Below, piece after piece: positions 24,837 through 33,843 of a DNA stretch of 64,000 nt. Position 1 is the stretch's first letter, and each line of letters starts with the position of its first letter. The notes under the pieces were generated by a model. It was not told where the DNA came from. It searched no databases and worked only from the letters and a program-made list of their open reading frames with translations. Source of the stretch: Anaerolinea sp. (GTDB lineage Bacteria; Chloroflexota; Anaerolineae; Anaerolineales; Villigracilaceae); the NCBI GenBank assembly GCA_020723805.1, contig DYID01000013.1:1-64000 (forward strand), in the 5' to 3' direction. The position numbers were made by a program, and so were the translations under genes.

Positions 24837-26249
24837 ATGTCTCTCTTGAAACGAATTGAACAGGGGCAGGGTGGGTCTCCTTCGGGAGGTGGAGGTTCTT
24901 CCGGGCAGGAAGGAGAAGGTTCTCGCCTCTCCGCTCTCCAGTCGAGGAGGGTGAACGCTCCCATCACCTCGCCGCAGGCGGGTTCTTACTTCGACCTGAA
25001 GACCCGCGTGCAAAACAAACTGCTCTCCGAACTGGACCCCACCATGGACATCACGCGGACCGAAGAAGTCCGCCGCACCATTCAGGACCTGTTCGAGCAG
25101 ATTCTCGCCGAAGAAAACATCGTCCTCTCGCGTCCCGAACGCGCCCGCCTGTTCGAGCAAATAGCGGCGGAAATTCTCGGTTTCGGTCCCCTGCAGCCCT
25201 TGCTGGAAGACGACACCATCACCGAAATCATGGTCAATGGACCGAAGAACGTTTACATCGAACGAAAAGGCAAACTACATCGTGTGCCGGTGACTTTCGA
25301 AAACAATGACCATGTCATGCGGGTGATTGACCGCATCGTTGCCCCGCTGGGACGCCGCATTGACGAGTCCAGTCCGTATGTGGATGCGCGCCTGCCCGAC
25401 GGTTCCCGCGTCAATGCCGTCATCCCGCCCATTTCCCTGGTGGGACCCACTCTGACCATTCGTAAATTCTCGAAGAACCCCATCACTATCGAACAGCTCA
25501 TTCAATTCGGCTCCATCACGCCGGAGGCAGTTCAATTCCTGAAAGCCTGCGTGGAAGCCCGCCTGAACATCCTGATTTCGGGCGGCACCGGCTCGGGTAA
25601 AACCACGCTTCTCAACATCCTTTCGGGTTTCATTCCCAACGACGAGCGCATCATCACCATCGAAAACGCGGCTGAATTGCAGCTGCGGCAGGAACATGTC
25701 GTCACGCTGGAATCGCGCCCGCCCAACATTGAAGGACGCGGCGAAATCACCATCCGCGACCTGGTCATCAACTCCCTGCGTATGCGTCCCGAACGCATCA
25801 TCGTCGGCGAGTGCCGCGGCGGCGAGACGCTCGACATGCTCCAGGCGATGAACACCGGTCACGACGGTTCGATGACCACGGCGCATGCCAACTCCCCGCG
25901 CGACGCGCTTTCCCGCGTCGAGACCATGTGCCTCATGGCAGGCATGGACCTTCCCATCCGAGCCATTCGTGAACAGACTGCCAGCGCCATTGACCTGATT
26001 TGCCACCAGGAACGCATGCGCGACGGCACCCGCAAAGTGACACACATCACAGAAGTCAGCGGCATGGAAGGCGATGTTATTACCATGACCGACATCTTCG
26101 TCTTCGAGCAGACCGGTGTGGAAGCCGGCAAGGTGGTGGGGCGCCTGCGCCCGACAGGGCTGAGACCCAAATTCATGGATAAGATCGAAGCGGCGGGCAT
26201 CAATTTACCGCCCTCCATTTTTGGCATTGGCGAACGCCGCCGCTACTAG
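24837..26249 (+). CDS. cpaF: Tad secretion ATPase (CpaF/TadA family)
   Basis: The 470-residue hexameric ATPase powers Tad pilus assembly or secretion at the cytoplasmic membrane. Walker A is [14 protein letters not shown] (about residues 247-260), the Asp box is [12 protein letters not shown], Walker B is [14 protein letters not shown] and the His box is [13 protein letters not shown]. The N-terminus is Gly/Ser-rich (residues 9-30) and presumably flexible. It precedes tadB. Confidence 0.95.
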   Translation: MSLLKRIEQGQGGSPSGGGGSSGQEGEGSRLSALQSRRVNAPITSPQAGSYFDLKTRVQNKLLSELDPTMDITRTEEVRRTIQDLFEQILAEENIVLSRPERARLFEQIAAEILGFGPLQPLLEDDTITEIMVNGPKNVYIERKGKLHRVPVTFENNDHVMRVIDRIVAPLGRRIDESSPYVDARLPDGSRVNAVIPPISLVGPTLTIRKFSKNPITIEQLIQFGSITPEAVQFLKACVEARLNILISGGTGSGKTTLLNILSGFIPNDERIITIENAAELQLRQEHVVTLESRPPNIEGRGEITIRDLVINSLRMRPERIIVGECRGGETLDMLQAMNTGHDGSMTTAHANSPRDALSRVETMCLMAGMDLPIRAIREQTASAIDLICHQERMRDGTRKVTHITEVSGMEGDVITMTDIFVFEQTGVEAGKVVGRLRPTGLRPKFMDKIEAAGINLPPSIFGIGERRRY

Positions 26250-26270
26250 AATGACACACAGGTTACGGTT

Positions 26271-27242
26271 ATGAATCTCTTGCTGATTGGCGGCGGGCTC
26301 ATCCTCTTGCTCTTGATTGTTGGGGTGGTCATCACCATCACCAGCGAACGCTCGCTGGTGGATGAACGCCTGGGGCAGCTCGGCGAAACCGAACAGGTCA
26401 AGGAAGCCCAGCGCGAAGCGGCAGCCTCCCTTGTGACCGAATGGCTGAACAAAAGAGTCGCCAGTTCCTCCATGGGCGACCGTGTCGCGCGCGAACTGGC
26501 GCGGGCAGACCTGAAGCTCAAGGTTGCTGAATACTATGCCCTGATTTTCATATCAACTGTAGGCGTGGGCGTGTTTGCCTGGCTGCTTCAGGGACACCCG
26601 GTTTCCTTTATTATCGGAGCGGTGATTGGTTTCTTCATTCCGCGCTTTTACGTTAAACGTCAGCAAGCCCAGCGCATCCGCAAATTCGACGACCAACTGG
26701 GAGATATGCTCAACCTCATGGTGAACGGTTTGCGGGCAGGATATTCGGTGATGCAGGCAATGGAGGCGGTCAGCCGCGAACTCCCCTCGCCCATTTCCGA
26801 TGAATTTCGCCGAGTCGTTCAGGAAATGCAAATTGGCATTCCCATGGAAAAGGCGCTGGATAACCTCCTCCGCCGCATTCCCAGCGATGACCTGGACTTT
26901 GTCGTCACGGCAATCAACGTTCAGCGCGAAGTTGGCGGCAACCTTTCGGAAATTTTGGACACGATTTCATTCACCATCCGTGAGCGCGTCCGCATTAAGG
27001 GCGAGATCCGCACCATGACCGCAAGTGTAAGGACCTCTGGTCTTATCCTTTCCCTGATTCCGGTAGGGTTAGGCTTGGCGCTTTGGTTCATCAGCCCGGA
27101 ATACATCGGCGCCTTCTTTGCGCCCATAGAATTTGCGGGGATGACTCAACCGGTGTGCGGCATCCTTTCCATGACGGTAATTGTGGGGTTGATTGTGGCT
27201 GGCTATTTTGTCATGATGAAAATTGCGGATATCGAGGTGTAA
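26271..27242 (+). CDS. tadB: Tad membrane platform protein TadB
   Basis: The 323-residue protein has an N-terminal helix, two adjacent helices near residues 88-125, a type II secretion F domain (FDDQLGDMLNLMVNGLRAGY, LLRRIPSDDLDFVVTAINVQ) and two C-terminal helices. With TadC it forms the inner-membrane platform acted on by the ATPase encoded upstream. Only two bases separate it from tadC. Confidence 0.92.
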   Translation: MNLLLIGGGLILLLLIVGVVITITSERSLVDERLGQLGETEQVKEAQREAAASLVTEWLNKRVASSSMGDRVARELARADLKLKVAEYYALIFISTVGVGVFAWLLQGHPVSFIIGAVIGFFIPRFYVKRQQAQRIRKFDDQLGDMLNLMVNGLRAGYSVMQAMEAVSRELPSPISDEFRRVVQEMQIGIPMEKALDNLLRRIPSDDLDFVVTAINVQREVGGNLSEILDTISFTIRERVRIKGEIRTMTASVRTSGLILSLIPVGLGLALWFISPEYIGAFFAPIEFAGMTQPVCGILSMTVIVGLIVAGYFVMMKIADIEV

Positions 27243-27244
27243 CC

Positions 27245-28189
27245 ATGAATCTGACCCTGATTTTGGTGATTGCTGGTATCCTGCTGATCCTGTTCATTAT
27301 TGTAGGGGTCGTTTCGGTGAACTTGCGGCGCAACGCCGAGGAAGAGGACGACCCGCTTCAGGCGCGCCTGGCGGAGTACCTTCAGAGCGGCGAAGTCGCC
27401 ACCCTGGAGGAAATCGAACTTTCCCAGCCGTTTTCCGAGCGCGTCATTGTACCAATCATCAAGAAAATTGGCGAAATCTCCGCCCGCTTCACCCCTCAAA
27501 AGGCGATTCAGGATACGGCGCGCCGGCTGGAACTGGCGGGACATCCTTGGCCCATTGATGCCGCCACATTTCTCGCCATTCGCTTCATTCTGGCAGTCGC
27601 TTTGGGTGGTCTTGTTACGGCGATGGTCATGCTTTCGTCTTCGTCCAATTTCAGCGATAATGCTCTTTATATCTTCGGCGCAACCTTTGGCGGCTTCTAT
27701 CTTCCGCATCTCATGCTTTCGAGCAAAATCACGAACCGCCAAAAGGAGATTCGCAAGGCAATGCCAGATGCTCTTGACCTGCTGACCATCTGTGTGGAAG
27801 CAGGGCTGGGTTTCGAAGCCGCCATGTCCAAGGTCAGCGAAAAATGGGATAACCAACTCTCCCTGGCATTTGCCCGCACCATCCGCGAGATTCAACTCGG
27901 AAAAGCGCGCCGCGATGCCATGCGCGACATGGCAGACCGCCTCGGCGTGGCGGAAATGACCAGTTTCGTTGCCGCCATTATTCAGAGCGAGCAGTTGGGT
28001 GTAAGCATGGCGAAGATTTTGCGGATTCAATCCGACCAGATGCGAATCAAGCGCCGCCAGCGGGCGGAGGAGGAGGCGCACAAAGCACCGGTCAAGATGG
28101 TGTTGCCGATGGCGTTCCTCATGTTCCCCACCATTTTGATCATTATTCTCACGCCCGCCGCTCTACAGATTATGAATTCTTTGGGTTAG
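27245..28189 (+). CDS. tadC: Tad membrane platform protein TadC
   Basis: The 314-residue type II secretion F-domain protein starts at ATG 27245 directly after tadB. It contains RKAMPDALDLLTICVEAGLG and QLGVSMAKILRIQSDQMRIK, typical TadC phrases, with helices at both ends. No Flp prepilin, prepilin peptidase, TadD or secretin gene is in the window; a missing secretin fits a cell without a conventional outer membrane. Confidence 0.92.
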   Translation: MNLTLILVIAGILLILFIIVGVVSVNLRRNAEEEDDPLQARLAEYLQSGEVATLEEIELSQPFSERVIVPIIKKIGEISARFTPQKAIQDTARRLELAGHPWPIDAATFLAIRFILAVALGGLVTAMVMLSSSSNFSDNALYIFGATFGGFYLPHLMLSSKITNRQKEIRKAMPDALDLLTICVEAGLGFEAAMSKVSEKWDNQLSLAFARTIREIQLGKARRDAMRDMADRLGVAEMTSFVAAIIQSEQLGVSMAKILRIQSDQMRIKRRQRAEEEAHKAPVKMVLPMAFLMFPTILIIILTPAALQIMNSLG

Positions 28190-28207
28190 TTTTTCTCTTG
28201 TATCTGT

Positions 28208-28948
28208 GTGAACAATACGATTCCATGGTTTTATCGTATCTGGCGATGGGCTTGGAACGGAATTGACCTGCTCTTTCCGCCGGAATGCGGAGGCTGCGGG
28301 AAGAAAGGCACAGCCTGGTGTCCCGATTGTCAGGCGCGCGTACCGTTCATCCACGAACCCTTTTGCCGTATCTGTGGCATACCCACCACCAATGCTGACG
28401 TGTGCAATCAGTGCATGGAAGACCCGCCCGCGTATCGAATGATGCGTTCCTGGGCGGTTTTTGATTCGCCCGTGCAAAACGCCCTGCATACGATGAAATA
28501 TCGCCGCAACTTGGGCATGGGCGATGCGCTGGCGCGCCAGATGGCGGACTTCGTGCGCTCTTTGCAATGGGACGTGGACATGCTCATTCCCATGCCGCTC
28601 AGCAAAAAGCGGCTGAAGGAGCGAGGGTATAATCAGGTTGCGCTGGCGGCGCGTCCGCTGGCGTATGAACTTGGGCTGCCGTATGTTCCCTCAGGACTGC
28701 GAAAAATTCGTGAGACGCGCTCGCAGGTCGGGTTGACGGCTTCCCAGCGGAGGGAAAATGTCTCGAAGGCGTATCAGGCAAAGGCGGGGATTGTGAAGCG
28801 AAAATCCGTCCTGTTGATGGATGATGTGGCAACCACCGCGTCCACCATGCGGGCGGGGGCGGAAGCGTTGTTGTCCGCCGGCGCGCGGGAAGTATATGCC
28901 ATTACCATTGCCCGCGCCCTCCCTCATCATGATTTGAATCGCGTTTGA
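28208..28948 (+). CDS. comF: ComF-family phosphoribosyltransferase-like protein
   Basis: The 246-residue protein has an N-terminal double zinc-finger region (CGGCGKKGTAWCPDC and CRICGIPTTNADVCNQC) and a C-terminal phosphoribosyltransferase domain with RKSVLLMDDVATTASTM. ComF proteins contribute to DNA uptake in naturally competent bacteria, though many hosts keep them for other reasons. The start is a GTG at 28208; no ATG is available before the first zinc finger. It lies 18 bases after tadC and may be in the same transcript. Confidence 0.9.
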   Translation: MNNTIPWFYRIWRWAWNGIDLLFPPECGGCGKKGTAWCPDCQARVPFIHEPFCRICGIPTTNADVCNQCMEDPPAYRMMRSWAVFDSPVQNALHTMKYRRNLGMGDALARQMADFVRSLQWDVDMLIPMPLSKKRLKERGYNQVALAARPLAYELGLPYVPSGLRKIRETRSQVGLTASQRRENVSKAYQAKAGIVKRKSVLLMDDVATTASTMRAGAEALLSAGAREVYAITIARALPHHDLNRV

Positions 28949-28993
28949 CGATGGCGCACGTGCGTCATTGCTACACCTTTAAGGAGGTTCCGT

Positions 28994-29563
28994 ATGACGA
29001 ATAAAATCGAAGTGCAGGCACGTAACATGCGGCTGACCGATAACACGCGCGAATATGTCGAGAAACGAGCCGCCAAGTTGGAGCGTTATCTACAGGAGAT
29101 TGACGAAGTGCGGGTGGAGTTGTCGCACGTCAAGACCGCCCGCAGTGCAAGTGACCGTCAGGTGGCGCAGATTACCCTGCGCGGCAAAGGCTTCATCCTG
29201 CGCACCGAGGAGCGCGCCGACGATGTGCGCGCCGCCTTCGACACCGCCCTCGACAAAATGCAGCGGCAAATCGAACGTTACAAAGGCAAACACTATCGCG
29301 GACGCGGAGACGGGCGGTCGGCGGCGGAAGTGGTCGAAGAAGAGGAATGGCCCGTGGACGAAACCGGCGAACTGCTCCCGCTGATTGCCAAACGCAAAAA
29401 GTTTGTGCTGGTGCCGATGACCGAAGAAGAAGCGGTGGAGCAAATGAGACTGCTCGGTCACGATAACTTCTTCGTCTTCTTCAACGCCGAGCAGAATTCC
29501 ATACAGGTGTTGTATAAGCGCCGCAACGGCACCTACGGTTTGATCGAGCCTGTTATCGGTTAG
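28994..29563 (+). CDS. hpf: Ribosome hibernation promoting factor, long form
   Basis: The 189-residue protein has the N-terminal S30AE/YfiA domain (IEVQARNMRLTDNTREYVEK, DKMQRQIERYKGK) and the C-terminal dimerisation domain (KKFVLVPMTEEEAVEQMRLL, HDNFFVFFNAE, VLYKRRNGTYGLIEP). Long HPF binds the 30S subunit and pairs ribosomes into inactive 100S particles. AAGGAGG gives a strong ribosome-binding site. Confidence 0.95.
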   Translation: MTNKIEVQARNMRLTDNTREYVEKRAAKLERYLQEIDEVRVELSHVKTARSASDRQVAQITLRGKGFILRTEERADDVRAAFDTALDKMQRQIERYKGKHYRGRGDGRSAAEVVEEEEWPVDETGELLPLIAKRKKFVLVPMTEEEAVEQMRLLGHDNFFVFFNAEQNSIQVLYKRRNGTYGLIEPVIG

Positions 29564-29593
29564 AACCCTGCGGATGTAGAATGGCAGAAAACC

Positions 29594-29613
29594 AGTGGCG
29601 CTCCGGCGCCACT
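29594..29613 (+). other. Small hairpin between hpf and folE
   Basis: AGTGGCGC-TCCG-GCGCCACT is a perfect 8-bp hairpin followed by GCGTTTCTC. It may be a weak terminator of hpf or part of the folE leader. Confidence 0.4.
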
Positions 29614-29633
29614 GCGTTTCTCAAGGAGTGCGC

Positions 29634-30260
29634 ATGGAATTCAATGATGATTTGGATGATGTCGAAATCGCCCCCACCAACGTGGATGTGGATAAAGTGA
29701 AGGGATTGATGTACGACCTGATCAAAGCGCTGGGCGAAGACCCCGAACGCGAAGGCTTGAAAAACACGCCGCATCGCGTTTCACGCATGTTCACCGAATT
29801 ACTCAGCGGCTACACCACCGACCCGCAGCAGGTCATCAACGGAGCGCTGTTCAATATCAATTACGACGAGATGGTGCTGGTGCGCGACATCGAATTTTAC
29901 AGTTTGTGTGAGCATCACATGCTTCCATTTCTCGGGCGGGCGCACGTCGCCTACCTGCCGGCGGGCAAGGTGATCGGGCTTTCCAAAATCCCCCGCATCG
30001 TGGATATGTACGCCCGCCGCCTGCAGGTGCAGGAACGCATGACCCGTCAGATTGCCGACTTCCTCCAAAAGACCCTCCAGCCGCAGGGCGTGGCGGTCGT
30101 GGTGGAGGCGGTTCATCTCTGCTCGATGATGCGCGGCGTCAAAAAACACGATGCGCGCATGACGACTTCCGCGATGCACGGCGCCTTTCGCGCCAACCTG
30201 GCGACGCGGCAGGAATTTCTGGATAACATCTCGCGCGGCGCAAAACCGCTTCAATTCTGA
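29634..30260 (+). CDS. folE: GTP cyclohydrolase I
   Basis: The 208-residue enzyme converts GTP to dihydroneopterin triphosphate, the first step of folate and biopterin synthesis. Zinc and catalytic residues are present in [20 protein letters not shown] (Cys and His pair) and [18 protein letters not shown] (second Cys). AAGGAG lies 7 bases before ATG 29634. The convergent folB-folK pair lies 13 bases downstream, placing folate-pathway genes on both strands. Confidence 0.97.
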   Translation: MEFNDDLDDVEIAPTNVDVDKVKGLMYDLIKALGEDPEREGLKNTPHRVSRMFTELLSGYTTDPQQVINGALFNINYDEMVLVRDIEFYSLCEHHMLPFLGRAHVAYLPAGKVIGLSKIPRIVDMYARRLQVQERMTRQIADFLQKTLQPQGVAVVVEAVHLCSMMRGVKKHDARMTTSAMHGAFRANLATRQEFLDNISRGAKPLQF

Positions 30261-30273
30261 CCTTCAGCCTGCT

Positions 30274-30759
30274 TCAGCGAAACCGGCTTAACACTTCGGG
30301 ACGCGCCTCCATCCACACCTGCGAGCGGAGGCGCGTTGCCGTTTGCACGATGTTTTCATGGAGCAGAGGGTTTTGATATTCGGGGTAAATCTCTGCCAGC
30401 GGAACGATCACAAAGGCATACCGCCAGAATCGATCGTTATAGGGCTGGTCGTCGAACAGCACGATGTCAATGTCAATCGTGCGGGGGGCGTACTTGTTCT
30501 CACTGCGCCGCCTGCCAAGCCGCGCCTCGATGGGACGGATGACGTTTTCCTTCAACTCGACCTGCATCCACTCTGTTTGAAACAACACGCAGGCATTCAG
30601 GTAATTCGGTCCCTCCGCGCCCACCGATTTCGACTCCCACGCGCTGGAGACCTTCAAGATCTTGCCGTAGCCATGCAATAACTCCACTGCCCGGACCAGA
30701 TGAGTCTCAGGCTGGATGTTCGACCCAAGATTCAAATATGCCAGGTGCAGGCTATCCAT
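30274..30759 (-). CDS. folK: 2-amino-4-hydroxy-6-hydroxymethyldihydropteridine pyrophosphokinase
   Basis: The 161-residue kinase transfers pyrophosphate from ATP to the pterin alcohol in folate synthesis. It has the N-terminal AYLNLGSNIQPETHL, SSAWESKSVGAEGPNYLNAC and the signature RTIDIDIVLFDDQ with metal-binding Asp residues. Start ATG 30759 lies inside the final codons of folB (8-base overlap), so translation is coupled. Confidence 0.95.
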   Translation of the reverse strand: MDSLHLAYLNLGSNIQPETHLVRAVELLHGYGKILKVSSAWESKSVGAEGPNYLNACVLFQTEWMQVELKENVIRPIEARLGRRRSENKYAPRTIDIDIVLFDDQPYNDRFWRYAFVIVPLAEIYPEYQNPLLHENIVQTATRLRSQVWMEARPEVLSRFR

Positions 30760-31108
30760 TGCGGCTGCGTTCGATCTCCACGCCCACCGACTCGGCAAAG
30801 CGAACCGCCGTCGGCTTTTCCACGCGCACAATCACCCGCTGAACGTTGTTCTGCGCCAGGCAAATTCCCGCCAGGTCGTTTGCCAGCGCCTCCACCGTGA
30901 AGCGACCGACGCTTTCGGCATGTTCCTGCACTTTTTTCGTGATGGCGCTGTAATCGGCGCAATCGTTGAGATCGTCCGTCTGGGCGGCGCGGCGGGTATC
31001 GGTGAAGAGGGTGATGTTGATGAGGATGTCTTGCGGGCGTTTGCGTTCCCAATCGCGGACTCCGATGATGCCGCGGGCGAGCAGGTTCTTGATGATGACT
31101 TTGTCCAT
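30752..31108 (-). CDS. folB: Dihydroneopterin aldolase
   Basis: The 118-residue enzyme matches the FolB family: IIKNLLARGIIGVRDWERKR at the N-terminus (active-site Glu region), a FTVEALANDLAGICLAQNNV helix, and VIVRVEKPTAVRFAESVGVE at the C-terminus. It cleaves or epimerises dihydroneopterin. It has no Shine-Dalgarno sequence; GATACT ends 6 bases before the ATG and TTGCCT lies 16 bases further upstream. Confidence 0.95.
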   Translation of the reverse strand: MDKVIIKNLLARGIIGVRDWERKRPQDILINITLFTDTRRAAQTDDLNDCADYSAITKKVQEHAESVGRFTVEALANDLAGICLAQNNVQRVIVRVEKPTAVRFAESVGVEIERSRNG

Positions 31109-31114
31109 GTGATG

Positions 31115-31142
31115 AGTATCCTTTTGTTTTGCGTGTAGGCAA
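31115..31142 (-). promoter_or_regulatory. Promoter of folB-folK, leaderless type
   Basis: On the minus strand TTGCCT (31142-31137), a 16-base spacer and GATACT (31120-31115) are followed by CATCAC and the ATG. Confidence 0.55.
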
Positions 31143-31729
31143 GCAGTGGCGACTTCAGTCGTTCATTGTCTCGATAGCATAAGCAAACAGTTGATGTGTA
31201 GCAACGACATTTGTATTTTTACCAATTCTTCTGACAAAACCACTGCGGTATTTGCCATGCCCGCACGGACGTGAACGTCCGTGCTATTCGTACAAAGCCG
31301 ACTGAAAGCCGGCTAGTCCGCTTGAGCGGACTTGGCAGGAATAGCACGGGGGTTAATCCCCGTGCGGTGCTAGAGGATTGTCAGGTTAAATTGCAATAGT
31401 CGTTCCTGTTGTGTAGTAATGACTTCAGTCTTCAGTCGTTCGCTGCTTTGATTGTGTAGGCAAACTGTTTAGATGTAGCAACGATTTCAGCCGTTCATTG
31501 CCTTGATACTGGTTTGTCAACGATGAATTTTTGCCATGAGATTCGGCGGGGGATGAATCCCCGCCTCACTCCTGAAAGCCGGTTGAAACCGACTCGGCGC
31601 GGCAATTCACAGGCGTTGGCGTGGCGATAACTTTCATGCAAGGTTCTACGCAGAACGTCCCGAAGGCTGATATTTGCCCTTTGATTTGCCCAAAGAAACC
31701 TTCGGGACGATTATTTCAGATAATGTCTA
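31143..31729. repeat. Cluster of palindromic repeats (no gene)
   Basis: This gap holds only repeats: hairpins of the GCGACTTCAGTCGT type near 31148, 31420 and 31480; GCACGGACGT-GA-ACGTCCGTGC near 31261; GCACGGGG-GTTAAT-CCCCGTGC near 31346; GGCGGGGGAT-GA-ATCCCCGCC near 31543; and CGTCCCGAAGG/CCTTCGGGACG at 31656-31709, related to the elements at 40651 and 50126. I see no coding sequence. Confidence 0.75.
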
Positions 31730-32458
31730 TTAAACCAAATGCCTGCCTCCGTCCACGTGGATGATTTCGCCGGTGATGTAAGCGGGGCAGGTGAGCAGAA
31801 AGATCAATGCCTGTTCGATTTCTCCTTCCACCGCCCAGCGCCGCATGGGGATGCTCTTTGTGATTTCCGCGTTGGCGTTTCCATCCGCGGGCGGCAGGAT
31901 GGCTCCCAGCGCCAGCCCGTTGACCGTCACCTTCGGCGCGAGCGCTGCCGCCAGCGATTGGGTCATCGCGGCGAGGGCGGCTTTGCTGACCGTGTAGGGG
32001 AAGTGGTCCGCGCCGGGGCGCAGGGCGCGCCAGTCGAGGATGTTGACGATGCGCGCGACCTCCTCTGCCTGACGGGCAAAGGCTTGACTGAGGAGGAAGG
32101 GCGCGGTCAGGTTGATGGCGAAGTGACGGCTCCAGTCGTCGAGGGAGGCGGAGTCGAGGGTGAGCGGCTCGAAGATGGCGGCGTTGTTGATGAGAAAATG
32201 AAGCGGGGCGATGCGGTTGATGAGGGGGATCAGGCTTTCGGTTTGAGATGAATCGCCCAAGTCCGCTTTGAAAACCCAGGCGCGGCGGTCCAGTCCGTTG
32301 ATTTCAGCGCGCAGGGATTCGGCGTCGAAATCCGAATGCGCGTGATGGATAATGACATCCGCTCCCGCATGGGCGCACGCCAGCGCAAAGCGGCGTCCGA
32401 TGCGGCGGGCGGCGCCGGTGATGAGAACGGTCTTGCCGCGCAGAGGTTCTTCGGGCAT
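31730..32458 (-). CDS. SDR-family oxidoreductase, pteridine-reductase (FolM/PTR1)-like
   Basis: The 242-residue Rossmann protein has the cofactor motif TGAARRIGRRFALACAHAGA, in which the Arg-Arg after T-G-x-x is the hallmark of FolM/PTR1 pteridine reductases using NADPH. The catalytic Asp-x-x-x-Tyr-x-x-x-Lys region is present (DHFPYTVSKAALAAM), with LINNAAIFEP and a C-terminal VDGGRHLV. In other bacteria FolM makes tetrahydromonapterin, the cofactor of phenylalanine hydroxylase, and a phenylalanine hydroxylase gene is divergent from this one. TAAAAT ends 6 bases before the ATG. Confidence 0.85.
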   Translation of the reverse strand: MPEEPLRGKTVLITGAARRIGRRFALACAHAGADVIIHHAHSDFDAESLRAEINGLDRRAWVFKADLGDSSQTESLIPLINRIAPLHFLINNAAIFEPLTLDSASLDDWSRHFAINLTAPFLLSQAFARQAEEVARIVNILDWRALRPGADHFPYTVSKAALAAMTQSLAAALAPKVTVNGLALGAILPPADGNANAEITKSIPMRRWAVEGEIEQALIFLLTCPAYITGEIIHVDGGRHLV

Positions 32459-32464
32459 GAGGGG

Positions 32465-32470
32465 ATTTTA
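32465..32470 (-). promoter_or_regulatory. -10 element of the SDR gene, leaderless type
   Basis: TAAAAT on the minus strand is followed by CCCCTC and the ATG; no clear -35. Confidence 0.4.
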
Positions 32471-32497
32471 CTGCATTCTTATTCGCTCACCGCATGT

Positions 32498-32586
32498 ACT
32501 GCGTCGCACCGCACAAATTGATATACCCACAAAAGTAACGCATCCTCGTCTGATATTTACCTTGGCTAACGAAAGTGCGACGCAGT
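32498..32586. repeat. MITE-like element, left copy (89 bp)
   Basis: Perfect 12-bp terminal inverted repeats ACTGCGTCGCAC/GTGCGACGCAGT enclose an interior with GATATACCCACAAAA nine bases inside the left end. A related element in the opposite orientation is at 33844-33930, so the two flank the phenylalanine hydroxylase gene. Confidence 0.7.
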
Positions 32587-32615
32587 CTTTGCGTAACATC
32601 AGTTATTCACTCACC

Positions 32616-32690
32616 TTACGCAGTTTCTTTGTACCGCGACATTCATGTCGCCTGAAAACGCGAGATAAATCTCGCGCTACCGCGTAACAT
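32616..32690. repeat. Cloverleaf-like palindromic repeat, copy 3
   Basis: TTACGC...GCGTAACAT termini enclose GCGACAT-TC-ATGTCGC and a perfect GCGAGAT-AA-ATCTCGC hairpin. Same family as 5588 and 16118. It lies just upstream of the phenylalanine hydroxylase promoter. Confidence 0.8.
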
Positions 32691-32728
32691 GACTTATTCA
32701 AACAAATTATGTGCGAATTGTCGTCTTC

Positions 32729-32757
32729 TTGACGCTCCCGCCTCGCGGTGATATATT
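32729..32757 (+). promoter_or_regulatory. Sigma-70 promoter of the phenylalanine hydroxylase gene
   Basis: TTGACG (32729-32734) and TATATT (32752-32757) are 17 bases apart, close to consensus, leaving a leader of about 45 bases before the ATG. Confidence 0.75.
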
Positions 32758-32809
32758 CTCTTCGCAAGGTGCTTTGAGTTCTCGACCCATACCCACAGAA
32801 AGGTGAGCC

Positions 32810-33820
32810 ATGGATAGGAATCAAACTCCGATTTACACAGGGGATATTGCCGCACAACAGATTGACCCCGCGCAGGAATACACCGCAGACAATCAGGAAA
32901 TCAACTTCACCGCCGAACAGCACGCGATCTGGGCGGATTTGTTCGCGGGCATTCACCAGCCGTATCTGCTGGAACATCTCTGCCATGAATATCATCGCGG
33001 CTTGGAATTGCTGGAACTGGACCCGTATCACATCCCGACCGTGGCGCACCTCAACGGACACATCACGCCGCGCACGGGCTGGCGCGTCGAGCGGACGGTG
33101 GTGCGCTACACGCCCGCCGACGACTGGTACAAGAAATTTGCCCAGCGCATCTTCCTCATCACCGACTATCTGCGCACGCGCGACCAGATGGAGTTCACAC
33201 CCGAACCCGATATGTTCCATGACATCTTCGGGCATCTGCCGTTCCTGACGCAGAAGTTCTACGCCGACATAGAAGACAAGTTCGCGCCTGCCTACATGAA
33301 AGCCACGCAGGAGGAACGCGAGGTCATCAAACGGCTGGCATGGTACAGCACGGAATTCGGTCTGATCGTGCAGGACAACCGCTTCAAGGTCTTTGGTGCG
33401 GGCATCATTTCGGGACGCAAGGAGTTGACGCGCACCATCATGGAGTTCTACCGCCTCGGGCGCGACAACGTGATTGATTACACCAAGCCCATCTATCCAC
33501 AACTCTATGCTCACTTCCAAGCCGGCAAAACCAACATCCACCGCATCATTGACGGGGTGAACGCGCTCCACCAAAAGGGACAGATGTCCTCCGCCGACGA
33601 AGGCTGGAACGTGGTGCTGGGCTTGTACAAGAGTCTCGGCATCAAGCCGGAAGGCATCTTCGGCGGCGAGGTCATCATCGCCCCGTTCGATATCGAGACC
33701 ATCGCCCGCATCCCGAAGACGGTCTATGCCTTCAACCCGATGCTGTTCGTATGCGAGTCGCTGGAGCAGATGGATGAACTGCTCGACTCGTATTTGAAGC
33801 CGATAGCGATGAGGAATTAA
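32810..33820 (+). CDS. phhA: Phenylalanine 4-monooxygenase (aromatic amino acid hydroxylase)
   Basis: The 336-residue enzyme would convert phenylalanine to tyrosine using O2, non-heme iron and a tetrahydropterin. The iron ligands are His-137 and His-142 in PEPDMFHDIFGHLPFLT and Glu-182 in WYSTEFGLIV. It has only the catalytic core with a short N-terminal extension and no ACT regulatory domain, as in bacterial enzymes. AAAGGTGAGCC precedes the ATG. Its own promoter, a hairpin terminator and flanking inverted MITE-like elements make it a self-contained unit; the pteridine reductase and fol genes upstream fit its cofactor need. Confidence 0.94.
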   Translation: MDRNQTPIYTGDIAAQQIDPAQEYTADNQEINFTAEQHAIWADLFAGIHQPYLLEHLCHEYHRGLELLELDPYHIPTVAHLNGHITPRTGWRVERTVVRYTPADDWYKKFAQRIFLITDYLRTRDQMEFTPEPDMFHDIFGHLPFLTQKFYADIEDKFAPAYMKATQEEREVIKRLAWYSTEFGLIVQDNRFKVFGAGIISGRKELTRTIMEFYRLGRDNVIDYTKPIYPQLYAHFQAGKTNIHRIIDGVNALHQKGQMSSADEGWNVVLGLYKSLGIKPEGIFGGEVIIAPFDIETIARIPKTVYAFNPMLFVCESLEQMDELLDSYLKPIAMRN

Positions 33821-33838
33821 AAATCTCCTCATTTTGTT
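33809..33838 (+). terminator. Terminator overlapping the end of phhA
   Basis: ATGAGGA (33809-33815) pairs with TCCTCAT (33826-33832), followed by TTTGTTTG. The left arm lies in the last codons of the gene. Confidence 0.55.
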
Positions 33839-33843
33839 TGAGG

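Noticed and set aside
29564-29633. Riboswitch upstream of folE
   Set aside because: Only one 8-bp hairpin is present and the leader is too short for a tetrahydrofolate or preQ1-type aptamer that I could recognise.
32603-33832. 409-codon minus-strand frame opposite phhA
   Set aside because: It is antisense to a hydroxylase with intact iron ligands and a consensus promoter, and it runs through repeat DNA at its end.
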